A stretch of DNA of 12,304 nucleotides from Flavobacteriaceae bacterium (GTDB lineage Bacteria; Bacteroidota; Bacteroidia; Flavobacteriales; Flavobacteriaceae), in contig JAGQYU010000282.1 in the NCBI GenBank assembly GCA_020435885.1, positions 1 to 12,304 on the forward strand, read 5' to 3'. Made by a program: the position numbers and the translations under genes. A model generated the notes under the pieces. The model saw only the letters and a list, made by a program, of their open reading frames with translations, had not been told where the DNA came from and searched no databases. Shown here in pieces: positions 6,293 through 12,304 of this stretch (position 1 is the first letter of the stretch; each line of letters opens with the position of its first letter).

Positions 6293-7687
6293 ATGCAGCT
6301 ATTCCCAAATAATGACGATGAATTACCATTGTCAAAGTTTGAATCAATGTTAAAGACCAATAATGTTTATTTTTTCGACTCGGCTGAGTTTGAAGAAATT
6401 ATTTTGCATTATATGAACGTTGGTAAACTTTCATTAGCCAAAAAAGCGTTGGAACTTGGGTTAAAACAACACCCGGGCTCTATTGAGTTAAAATTGGTGG
6501 ATGTTGAGTTATTGCTATATGAAGATAAGTTGGACAAGGCTGAAGTACTTCTAAAAGAGCTGGAACGTATAGAACCTTTGAACGATCAGGTTTTTTTGCA
6601 TAAAGCTTCACTTCTTTCAAAAAGAGATCTTCATAAAGATGCTATAGACGCTCTGCATACTGCATTGTTATATACTGATGATGAAGTAGATGTACTATCT
6701 TTGATTGGGATGGAATATCTGTATTTGGAAGATTATGATACGGCCAGATTAAATTTTGCAAAATGTTTGGAAGTTGAGTATGATGATTATTCTTCGTTAT
6801 ACAATGTAATTTATTGCTATGATATGCTTGGTCAGCATGAAGAAGCGATAGTGTATTTGACAGATTATATTGATAAAGACCCTTATTGCGAGATAGCATG
6901 GCATCAGTTAGGAAGACAATATTTTATTACTGAAAATTATACGGAAGCATTAAAAGCTTTTGATTATTCTATTTTAATTGATGAGCATTTTATAGGTGCT
7001 TATCTTGAAAAAGCAAAAACTCTTGAGGAGTTGGGTAAATATGAAGAAGCTATTGCTAACTATCAGATAACCATTGAGTTGGAAGATGGGTCTTCATTTT
7101 CATATCTTAGGATTGGGAAATGCTATGAAAAACTAAATAATGATAAAACTGCTTTAAAATTCTACAATAAAACGGTAAAAGAAGATCCGTTGTTAGACAA
7201 AGGCTGGTTGGCGTTGACTAATTTGTATTTAAAGAATAAGAATTTTCAAAAAGCATTATATTTTATCAATAAAGCCATTCAAATTGATGGTGAAAACCCT
7301 GTGTATTGGTCAAAATATGCTGAAATCAATTTAAAACTAGAATTGTTCGAAGAAGCCTCGAGGGGGTTTCAAAAGTGTATAGAACTTCAAGACTATACCC
7401 TAGAAATTTTTACAGCTTTGATAGATGTATTACACTTTTTAGGTGAATATGATGATGCTATGTCAGTGCTTACAAGAGCAAAAGAATTTTATGATGATTT
7501 TGCTGAAATTGAGTTCAGGTTAGCAGGCATGTATTTTCTCACTAATAAAGAGAAAAAAGGCCTTAAAGCATTAGAGCGGGCACTAAACATAGAGTTTACT
7601 TACTATGCTGTATTTAAGGAGCTATATCCTGAGTTACTTAAAAGGCAAGATGTACAACGTATTCTAAAAAAGTTTAGTAGTAAATAG
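6293..7687 (+). CDS. Cytoplasmic tetratricopeptide-repeat protein
   Basis: A 464-residue acidic protein built almost wholly of TPR helix pairs from about residue 35 to 450, with no signal peptide or membrane segment. Repeats are recognisable by small/large residue spacing, for example the segments beginning GKLSLAKKALELGLKQHP, GQHEEAIVYL, ENYTEALKAFDYSI, GKYEEAIANYQITIEL, NDKTALKFYNKTVKEDP, KNFQKALYFINKAIQID and GEYDDAMSVL. TPR stacks are protein-binding scaffolds; the partner here is unknown. It is transcribed away from pyrR across a 156-bp gap. A weak -7-like TATTTTTA at 6264-6271 (one mismatch) could drive it. Its last 14 bp overlap the end of the convergent GT39 gene. As I recall, flavobacterial genomes often place a similar TPR gene near DUF368 genes, so the sugar-transfer operon between them may be an addition; this was not checked. 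Confidence 0.88.
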   Translation: MQLFPNNDDELPLSKFESMLKTNNVYFFDSAEFEEIILHYMNVGKLSLAKKALELGLKQHPGSIELKLVDVELLLYEDKLDKAEVLLKELERIEPLNDQVFLHKASLLSKRDLHKDAIDALHTALLYTDDEVDVLSLIGMEYLYLEDYDTARLNFAKCLEVEYDDYSSLYNVIYCYDMLGQHEEAIVYLTDYIDKDPYCEIAWHQLGRQYFITENYTEALKAFDYSILIDEHFIGAYLEKAKTLEELGKYEEAIANYQITIELEDGSSFSYLRIGKCYEKLNNDKTALKFYNKTVKEDPLLDKGWLALTNLYLKNKNFQKALYFINKAIQIDGENPVYWSKYAEINLKLELFEEASRGFQKCIELQDYTLEIFTALIDVLHFLGEYDDAMSVLTRAKEFYDDFAEIEFRLAGMYFLTNKEKKGLKALERALNIEFTYYAVFKELYPELLKRQDVQRILKKFSSK

Positions 7688-9293
7688 TCCATTTACCCAT
7701 CTCTTTTTTGTTTTTATAATGGTTAAGAATCCACTCGGTATTTGATGTTAATTTTTTGTTGGATATTAATACTGTAGGTTGTTCTAAAAGCTGTTTTAGA
7801 TAATTAACTTCGTCATCATTTTTAAGGTCTACCAAATATTTCTTCCAGTTTTCGGAAGTTTCAAATTGAGTTTCACGGGCTAAACTTTCATGACCGTTAT
7901 TAAGCGAAATAATTGATTTGTTCAATCCAAAAGCTATAGATGATTTTCTAGTATTGTAAACTAAAATATTCCTATCAGAGAGTTTTTGCTGTTTTATGAA
8001 ATCGGTAATTGGTTTGGTAGCATTTACTTTTAATTCATTATTAGAGAACACATGAGAACTTGTAATTAATAATACGACAGTTGTAATGAGGGTTAATGCC
8101 ACAAGTTTGGATTTACCAGATAATACAGTTTTTCTGAAAATGATAAATGTTGTTAGTATGAGTAATAATCCCAAAATGGCAATACTTATCGGTAAGTTCA
8201 AGTCAATTTTTTCAATAAAAGGAGCCGCAACAAAAACAGTACTGATTAATAATATAAAGCCTATGATAATAAATTTTACAGGTTTTAACTTATTCTCTCC
8301 CGTTAAGGAAAAAAGTTGTGCTGTTAAGATAGATAACGTGCTGTAAATAGGCAAGATGTATAATATTCTTTTTGAGGAGGAAATAGAAAAAAAGATGAGA
8401 GGTATAACACAACTCATCAGCAATATAAGGTAGGTTGATCTGTATTTTATTAACCTTTTGTTGATTTTTAATAAATATAATAAAACAAAAAACCATGGCA
8501 GCCCTACTAATGGTGAAAAAACTAAGAAATACCAAAAAGGCTCAGTTCTTCCAAATACGTTTTCAGAGAACCTCTCTGCAGTTTGCCTTCCTAAAAAGTA
8601 ATCTAAAAAGATACTGTTTTCGGCAACTAAATAAAAGAACCATGAGCCTGCAATTGCAATAAATAAGAGCCATGCCAGTAAGTGGTGGATGTTTATGTTG
8701 TGCTTAGCCCTTTCGGATGTATTAAAAAATAATATAAAAATTAATGGTACTATAAATACAACAGGCCCTTTAGTAAGGAAACCTAAAGCAAGACTTATCG
8801 TAAAAAAATATAACCATTTTATAGCTCCTTTTTTGCGATAAACAACCCAGCAATACACAGTTAACAGTTCAAAAGTTGCTAAAAAAGCATCGGTAGTTAA
8901 GTTTCTTGAAGAGATTAATACCAACGGAAAACTAAAATAAATGATACTGGCCCATAGTGCAGTTTTTTCATTGTTGAACAGCAATTTAGAAAGTTGAAAG
9001 ACCAATATAAGTTGTATTAATATGGCTATTTGTAAAAAGAAACGAGCCCCAAACGTATTGATACCAAAAATGCTATAGCCCAATGCAGTTATTTGATACG
9101 TTAATGGTGGCTTATGATAATGATGAACATCTAATAGATCAGGGTGCATATAATCACCGCTTACAAACATTTTTCTGGAAATTTCGGCATATCTGGCATC
9201 ACTGCTTTCGGTAACACCATACGAACCCACATTAATCAAAAGAGCAATGGCAGCTATAAGTAAAAATATGTTGAACAGTTTAGTTGGCGCCAT
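7674..9293 (-). CDS. ArnT-like glycosyltransferase family 39 membrane protein
   Basis: A GT-C fold inner-membrane transferase of 539 residues that should take a sugar from a polyprenyl-phosphate donor and place it on an envelope acceptor (lipid A, other glycolipid or protein) on the periplasmic side. The N-terminal membrane helix (about 6-24) is followed by the first periplasmic loop with SSDARYAEISRKM at 30-42, where ArnT and PMT enzymes carry their catalytic acidic residue, and by HYHKPPLTYQITA at 58-70, matching the KPP(L) donor-site motif. LTKGPVVFIVPL in the middle is another family mark. About eleven hydrophobic segments are visible, ending in a soluble periplasmic C-terminal region of about 120 residues. 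The start ATG overlaps the LAB_N gene by 14 bp. Last gene of the GT2-LAB_N-GT39 operon. Sugar and acceptor are unknown. Confidence 0.87.
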   Translation of the reverse strand: MAPTKLFNIFLLIAAIALLINVGSYGVTESSDARYAEISRKMFVSGDYMHPDLLDVHHYHKPPLTYQITALGYSIFGINTFGARFFLQIAILIQLILVFQLSKLLFNNEKTALWASIIYFSFPLVLISSRNLTTDAFLATFELLTVYCWVVYRKKGAIKWLYFFTISLALGFLTKGPVVFIVPLIFILFFNTSERAKHNINIHHLLAWLLFIAIAGSWFFYLVAENSIFLDYFLGRQTAERFSENVFGRTEPFWYFLVFSPLVGLPWFFVLLYLLKINKRLIKYRSTYLILLMSCVIPLIFFSISSSKRILYILPIYSTLSILTAQLFSLTGENKLKPVKFIIIGFILLISTVFVAAPFIEKIDLNLPISIAILGLLLILTTFIIFRKTVLSGKSKLVALTLITTVVLLITSSHVFSNNELKVNATKPITDFIKQQKLSDRNILVYNTRKSSIAFGLNKSIISLNNGHESLARETQFETSENWKKYLVDLKNDDEVNYLKQLLEQPTVLISNKKLTSNTEWILNHYKNKKEMGKWTIYY

Positions 9294-9930
9294 GTTTTTT
9301 GTGCTTCAGCAATAAAATAATATTTCTTAAATAGACCACAAAACCAAAAGATTGCCCAAAAAACAGAACAGGGTCTTTTCTAATGATGGCATAACTCAAA
9401 ATCATTAATGAACCCGTAAGACTTAATACCCAAAAACCTAATGGAAGACTTGACTCTTTCCTTTTTTCGGAATAAATCCATTGATAAACAAATCGCAATG
9501 TAAAAATTATCTGTCCTACAGCTCCCCAAATAAGCAAGGTCATAGGGATGTTTTCGTTCTTGAATAATCTTTCTAAATCTATTTGATTATTATTGAAGGC
9601 ATAAATAGCTACCATAAATGGAAATATCACTAAAAATATTCGAATGATTTTAGGCAGTTTTTTCCATGAGCCCTGCAAATGCATATTCCGTATGTAAATG
9701 AAATAGGTGAGTGATTGACCGAGCATTATGGCAAAATCATCACGTATCCATCCATAAACAAAAAGTAAGAACGATGCTATAAGGCTTAGTTGCCAGAAAA
9801 GTCTGGGTGTAAGTACTTTATTGGCTTTTTCAGAAAGTATCCATTGTAGGATTAATCTGGCAGAAAACAAAATTTGGGCGGTAAAACCAATAATGTACAC
9901 AAATGATTTATATGATAACCATTCGCTCAT
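9280..9930 (-). CDS. Duplicated LAB_N-domain membrane protein, candidate lipid-carrier sugar transporter
   Basis: A 216-residue integral membrane protein made of two copies of the LAB_N (lipid A biosynthesis N-terminal, PF07578) domain, each with about three membrane helices, joined by an extra helix at about 94-112. Residues 15-82 and 136-203 align without a gap at an offset of 121, with 28 of 68 positions identical by my count, including Q..F..R...QWI.SEK, P..FW.LSL..S, IR.D, GQS and Y.RN. The name comes from the domain's fusion to lipid A genes in some bacteria; its own activity is not established, and I recall it being placed with the PQ-loop/SWEET-type transporters. Its start overlaps the GT2 stop (TAATG) and its end overlaps the GT39 start by 14 bp. 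The position between a carrier-loading enzyme and a carrier-using enzyme suggests a flippase role like ArnE/ArnF; this is inference. Confidence 0.85.
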   Translation of the reverse strand: MSEWLSYKSFVYIIGFTAQILFSARLILQWILSEKANKVLTPRLFWQLSLIASFLLFVYGWIRDDFAIMLGQSLTYFIYIRNMHLQGSWKKLPKIIRIFLVIFPFMVAIYAFNNNQIDLERLFKNENIPMTLLIWGAVGQIIFTLRFVYQWIYSEKRKESSLPLGFWVLSLTGSLMILSYAIIRKDPVLFFGQSFGFVVYLRNIILLLKHKKHGAN

Positions 9931-10649
9931 TAGTGCATAGTTGTTTTTTCAACTTCGTAATTGATATATCGGCTGCGCATCCATCTGTAAGCAAAGGCAT
10001 CTTTTAATGGCCCAACAGAACGATTCAGTAAATTAAATTTTGATTTTCCGGCAACTCTTTCAAAATGTTGTACATTAATTTGCTTTACGTTGCCTCCTTG
10101 TAGTTGGATCAAAGCCGGTAAGAACCTGTGCATTCCACTAAAAAAAGGTATCTTTTTGGCTACGTCTGTTCTAATGACTTTTAACGGGCAACCGGTATCA
10201 ATAATTCCATCATTTATTAAAGCACGTCTAATACTATTGGCAATGAGAGATTGTATTTTTTTATTTAACGTGTCTTTTCGTTTACCTCTAAAACCTATTA
10301 CAGCTTCGTATTGATCTATATCTTTTAAGAGTACATCAAAATCATAAGGAGTAGTTTGCAGATCGGCATCAATATAACCGATAAGTTCAGTAGTACTGTA
10401 ATCTATTCCGGCTTTTATAGCGGCACTCAAACCACAGTTCTTTTTAAACTTTAAGTATTCAAAATCTTTATTAGCTGCACATATTTCTTCAATTTTTTTG
10501 AAACTGCCGTCAGACGATCCGTCATCAATAAAAAGAACCTTGCTTTTTGTATTACTTTTTGAAAAATAGTCTAAAAAAGTAGTTGCAATTCTGTCTAAAT
10601 TATCAATCTCGTTGTACACGGGAATAATAATTGTCATTCTATATTTCAT
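9930..10649 (-). CDS. Glycosyltransferase family 2, polyprenyl-phosphate sugar synthase-like
   Basis: A 239-residue cytoplasmic GT-A enzyme resembling dolichol-phosphate mannose synthase and ArnC/GtrB, which move a sugar from a nucleotide donor onto polyprenyl phosphate. TIIIPVYNEIDNL opens the nucleotide-binding fold (6-18), DDGSSDGS is at 42-49, NCGLSAAIKAG at 71-81, the metal-binding DAD in YIDADLQ at 92-98, GFRGKRKD at 119-126, and DTGCPLKV, HRFLPALIQLQGG and RVAGKSKFN follow. Unlike ArnC and GtrB it has no C-terminal membrane helices, so it is probably a peripheral, DPM1-like enzyme. The open frame continues to a GTG at 10703, but a good -7 element lies inside that extension, so the ATG at 10647-10649 is preferred; the ATG at 10637 is also possible. 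First gene of its operon, joined to the next by TAATG. Confidence 0.88.
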   Translation of the reverse strand: MKYRMTIIIPVYNEIDNLDRIATTFLDYFSKSNTKSKVLFIDDGSSDGSFKKIEEICAANKDFEYLKFKKNCGLSAAIKAGIDYSTTELIGYIDADLQTTPYDFDVLLKDIDQYEAVIGFRGKRKDTLNKKIQSLIANSIRRALINDGIIDTGCPLKVIRTDVAKKIPFFSGMHRFLPALIQLQGGNVKQINVQHFERVAGKSKFNLLNRSVGPLKDAFAYRWMRSRYINYEVEKTTMH

Positions 10650-10675
10650 CAACAAAATAGGTTTTGAATACTTGG

Positions 10676-10683
10676 CAAATGTA
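10676..10683 (-). promoter_or_regulatory. Candidate -7 element for the GT2-LAB_N-GT39 operon
   Basis: Minus-strand TACATTTG is a full match to TAnnTTTG and lies 26 bp upstream of the chosen GT2 ATG. It supports that start over the upstream GTG. No good -33 TTTG is seen. Confidence 0.45.
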
Positions 10684-10703
10684 CAAATATTTCTATGATA
10701 CAC

Positions 10704-10716
10704 TTTATACTATAAA
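10704..10716. promoter_or_regulatory. AT-only palindrome midway between divergent promoters
   Basis: TTTATA-C-TATAAA is a perfect inverted repeat (6-bp arms). It sits almost exactly between the two facing -7 elements at 10676-10683 and 10733-10740, where both -33 regions would fall. It may be a shared operator or only a result of low complexity. Confidence 0.3.
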
Positions 10717-10732
10717 CTAATAACAATTTAAC

Positions 10733-10740
10733 TATCTTTG
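10733..10740 (+). promoter_or_regulatory. Candidate -7 element for the DUF368 genes
   Basis: TATCTTTG fully matches the Bacteroidota -7 consensus TAnnTTTG. It lies 17 bp before the first DUF368 ATG, predicting a leader of only about 10 nt. No clear -33 TTTG precedes it. Confidence 0.5.
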
Positions 10741-10757
10741 AGACTCAATTTTTAGGA

Positions 10758-11681
10758 ATGAAAAGAACGTTAAAGGATTATTTAATCATTTTTTTTAAAG
10801 GGATTGCCATGGGGGCTGCGGATGTGGTTCCGGGGGTTTCTGGAGGTACAATTGCTTTTATATCAGGTATTTATGAAGAATTGTTAAAAACGATTAATTC
10901 TTTTAATCTTGAGGCTATAAGAACGTTACGAAAAAAAGGGGTTAAAGCCGCATGGAAAACTATAAATGGCAATTTTTTAATTGCTTTGTTGGCAGGGATA
11001 GGCACTAGTATTTTATCTCTGGCACAGCTAATAAAATGGTTGTTAGAAAATAAACCAATATTATTATGGTCTTTCTTTTTTGGGCTAGTATTTGCTAGTA
11101 TTTTTTATATAGCAAAGCATATAAAAAAGTGGAATCTTTTAACAATTTTAATGCTTTTAACAGGAGGATTCTTAGCTTATTACATAACTATTTTGCCACC
11201 TATGTCTAATAGTATTTCTTCAGGTTGGTTTATGTTTTTTGCAGGTGCTTTAGCCATATGTGCTATGATCTTACCGGGTATTTCCGGAAGTTTTATTTTA
11301 CTGTTGTTGGGAGCTTACAAGCCAGTGTTAGATGCTTTGCATGACAAGGATTTTAAAACACTTTTCTTTTTAATAGGAGGCGCTATTATAGGTCTATTAA
11401 GTTTTTCAAGACTTTTAAAATGGTTGTTTGATAAATATCACAATGTAACATTAGCGGTATTGACAGGTTTCGTGGCAGGCTCATTAAATAAAATATGGCC
11501 ATGGAAAAAAGTGTTGGAATCTGAAATGATCAATGGTAAACTAAAGATACTTAGGGAAGAAAGTATTTCGCCATTTTCGTATGATGGAAACTCACAACTT
11601 ACATACGCTATTGTATTGGCAATCATTGGTTTTTTAGTGATTGTATTACTTGAAAAATCTGCCAAAGTAAAAGTGTTGTAG
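10758..11681 (+). CDS. DUF368 / PopT-type undecaprenyl-phosphate translocase
   Basis: A 307-residue polytopic inner-membrane protein of the DUF368 family. Members (PopT) were reported in 2023 to move undecaprenyl phosphate, the lipid carrier of cell-wall and envelope sugars, back to the cytoplasmic face. The family motif KGIAMGAADVVPGVSGGTIAF is at 14-34, and its second-half counterpart AICAMILPGISGSFILLLLG at about 166-185, showing the expected internal two-fold repeat with P-G-[VI]-S-G in both halves. About eight to nine membrane segments are visible, and the length is normal for the family. It is divergent from the sugar-carrier glycosylation operon and is followed after one base by a second copy. 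Recycling carrier released by the GT39 enzyme is a plausible but unproven role. Confidence 0.92.
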   Translation: MKRTLKDYLIIFFKGIAMGAADVVPGVSGGTIAFISGIYEELLKTINSFNLEAIRTLRKKGVKAAWKTINGNFLIALLAGIGTSILSLAQLIKWLLENKPILLWSFFFGLVFASIFYIAKHIKKWNLLTILMLLTGGFLAYYITILPPMSNSISSGWFMFFAGALAICAMILPGISGSFILLLLGAYKPVLDALHDKDFKTLFFLIGGAIIGLLSFSRLLKWLFDKYHNVTLAVLTGFVAGSLNKIWPWKKVLESEMINGKLKILREESISPFSYDGNSQLTYAIVLAIIGFLVIVLLEKSAKVKVL

Positions 11682-11682
11682 C

Positions 11683-12304
11683 ATGGCTAAAACAAGAACA
11701 TTTACTGATAAAATTCTGCTCTTTATAAAAGGCTTGGCTATGGGTGCTGCTAATAAGGTTCCCGGGGTTTCCGGAGGTATAGTGGCCTTTGTTACTGGTT
11801 TTTATGAAGAGCTGATTTATTCGTTGCAAAAAGTAAATGGCAAGGCTTTTAAATTACTTTTCAATGGTAGGTTTAAAAGTTTCTTTCAATATACGAATGC
11901 ACAGTTCTTATTGTTAGTTTTTTCAGGAAGTGTATTCAGCTACTTTAGTGTCTCGTTGGTACTTGATTATTTTTTAAGAAATTACGAATTATATGTCTGG
12001 AGTACCTTTTTTGGTCTAATTATAGGTTCTATTTATTATATCGGTAAACAATTTAATGATTGGCAAACCAAGAACATTATAGGAATGGTTGCTGGAATAA
12101 CTCTGGGAGTTTTGATAAGTTTTATGAGTCCTGCTAAAGAGAATGATAATCTTTGGTTTGTATTTTTCTGTGGTATTATTGGCGTTTCGGGGATGACATT
12201 GCCAGGGCTTTCTGGGTCTTTCATTTTGATTCTGATGGGCAATTATGTGTTATTGTTGGTAGATTCTGTAAATATGTTGTACAGGTCTATTTCTGATATG
12301 GTTT
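11683..12304 (+). CDS. Second DUF368 / PopT-like protein (cut by window edge)
   Basis: A paralogue of the gene before it, starting at an ATG one base after that gene's TAG; 207 residues are visible without a stop. The first-half motif is KGLAMGAANKVPGVSGGIVAF at 16-36 and the second-half motif is GMTLPGLSGSFILILMG at 170-186, so both glycine-rich P-G-x-S-G elements are intact. Three differences fall inside the first motif relative to copy 1: Asp to Asn (residue 24), Val to Lys (25) and Thr to Ile (33). The two copies are clearly diverged elsewhere, so this is an old duplication, not a recent one. It may transport a different lipid phosphate, pair with copy 1, or be redundant. About 90-100 C-terminal residues are missing because of the window edge. 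Confidence 0.9.
   Translation, partial: MAKTRTFTDKILLFIKGLAMGAANKVPGVSGGIVAFVTGFYEELIYSLQKVNGKAFKLLFNGRFKSFFQYTNAQFLLLVFSGSVFSYFSVSLVLDYFLRNYELYVWSTFFGLIIGSIYYIGKQFNDWQTKNIIGMVAGITLGVLISFMSPAKENDNLWFVFFCGIIGVSGMTLPGLSGSFILILMGNYVLLLVDSVNMLYRSISDMV

Noticed and set aside
8086..8346. Plus-strand open frame of 86 codons inside the GT39 gene
   Set aside because: It is antisense to a gene with clear family motifs and has no recognisable domain; likely an artefact of AT-rich coding sequence.
9280..9930. Reading the LAB_N protein as lipid-A-disaccharide synthase
   Set aside because: The domain name derives from fusions in other species; no LpxB catalytic region is present.
10650..10703. Eighteen-residue N-terminal extension of the GT2 enzyme from a GTG
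   Set aside because: A full-match -7 element lies within it, and GT2 enzymes normally begin just before the PVYNE motif.
12036..12242. Minus-strand open frame near the right edge
   Set aside because: The plus strand here encodes the second DUF368 protein with both signature motifs, so this is its reverse shadow.
1..12304. Mobile element, phage, CRISPR array or defence system
   Set aside because: No transposase, integrase, repeat-spacer array, long terminal inverted repeats or defence-family motifs were seen; gene content is housekeeping and envelope related.

Overview
The window is AT-rich, densely packed chromosomal DNA from a member of the Bacteroidota, most likely a Flavobacteriaceae-type marine or soil bacterium. 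Four things point there: a type IX secretion (T9SS) type A sorting domain, -7 promoter elements of the TAnnTTTG type, weak or absent Shine-Dalgarno sequences, and the protein families themselves (three-repeat membrane-anchored helix-hairpin-helix protein, AGCS symporter with a long polar loop, tandem DUF368 genes). It looks like core genome: no insertion sequence, phage gene, tRNA, rRNA or CRISPR array was seen.

Layout. (1) 1-2848, minus strand: an AGCS sodium:alanine/glycine symporter, then a ComEA-like helix-hairpin-helix protein, then the N-terminal part of an acyl-CoA dehydrogenase cut by the left edge. Gaps are 9 and 14 bp, so this is probably one operon. (2) 3009-6136, minus strand: a tightly coupled five-gene operon, pyrR - pyrB - STAS-like small protein - secreted T9SS-sorting-domain miniprotein - rnz (ribonuclease Z). 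Junctions are a 1-bp gap, a 4-bp ATGA overlap, a 12-bp gap and a 4-bp ATGA overlap. (3) 6293-7687, plus strand: a cytoplasmic TPR protein divergent from pyrR. (4) 7674-10649, minus strand: a three-gene envelope-glycosylation operon. It encodes a GT2 polyprenyl-phosphate sugar synthase-like enzyme, a duplicated LAB_N-domain membrane protein and an ArnT-like GT39 transferase. (5) 10758-12304, plus strand and divergent from (4): two tandem DUF368 genes, the second cut by the right edge. DUF368 (PopT) proteins were reported in 2023 as undecaprenyl-phosphate translocases.

How they fit together. Regions 4 and 5 read as a lipid-carrier sugar module. The GT2 would load a sugar on undecaprenyl phosphate in the cytoplasm. 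The LAB_N protein is a candidate to move or help move it across the membrane. The GT39 enzyme would transfer the sugar to an envelope acceptor on the periplasmic side, and the DUF368 proteins would return the freed carrier phosphate inward. This is the most interesting part of the window; the assignments of sugar, acceptor and flippase are inference. Region 2 joins pyrimidine synthesis and its regulator to tRNA 3'-end maturation, with two small unexplained proteins between them.

Limits: no similarity search was run. Family calls rest on motifs read by eye, and start codons were corrected from three open-frame extensions that begin with TTG or GTG.
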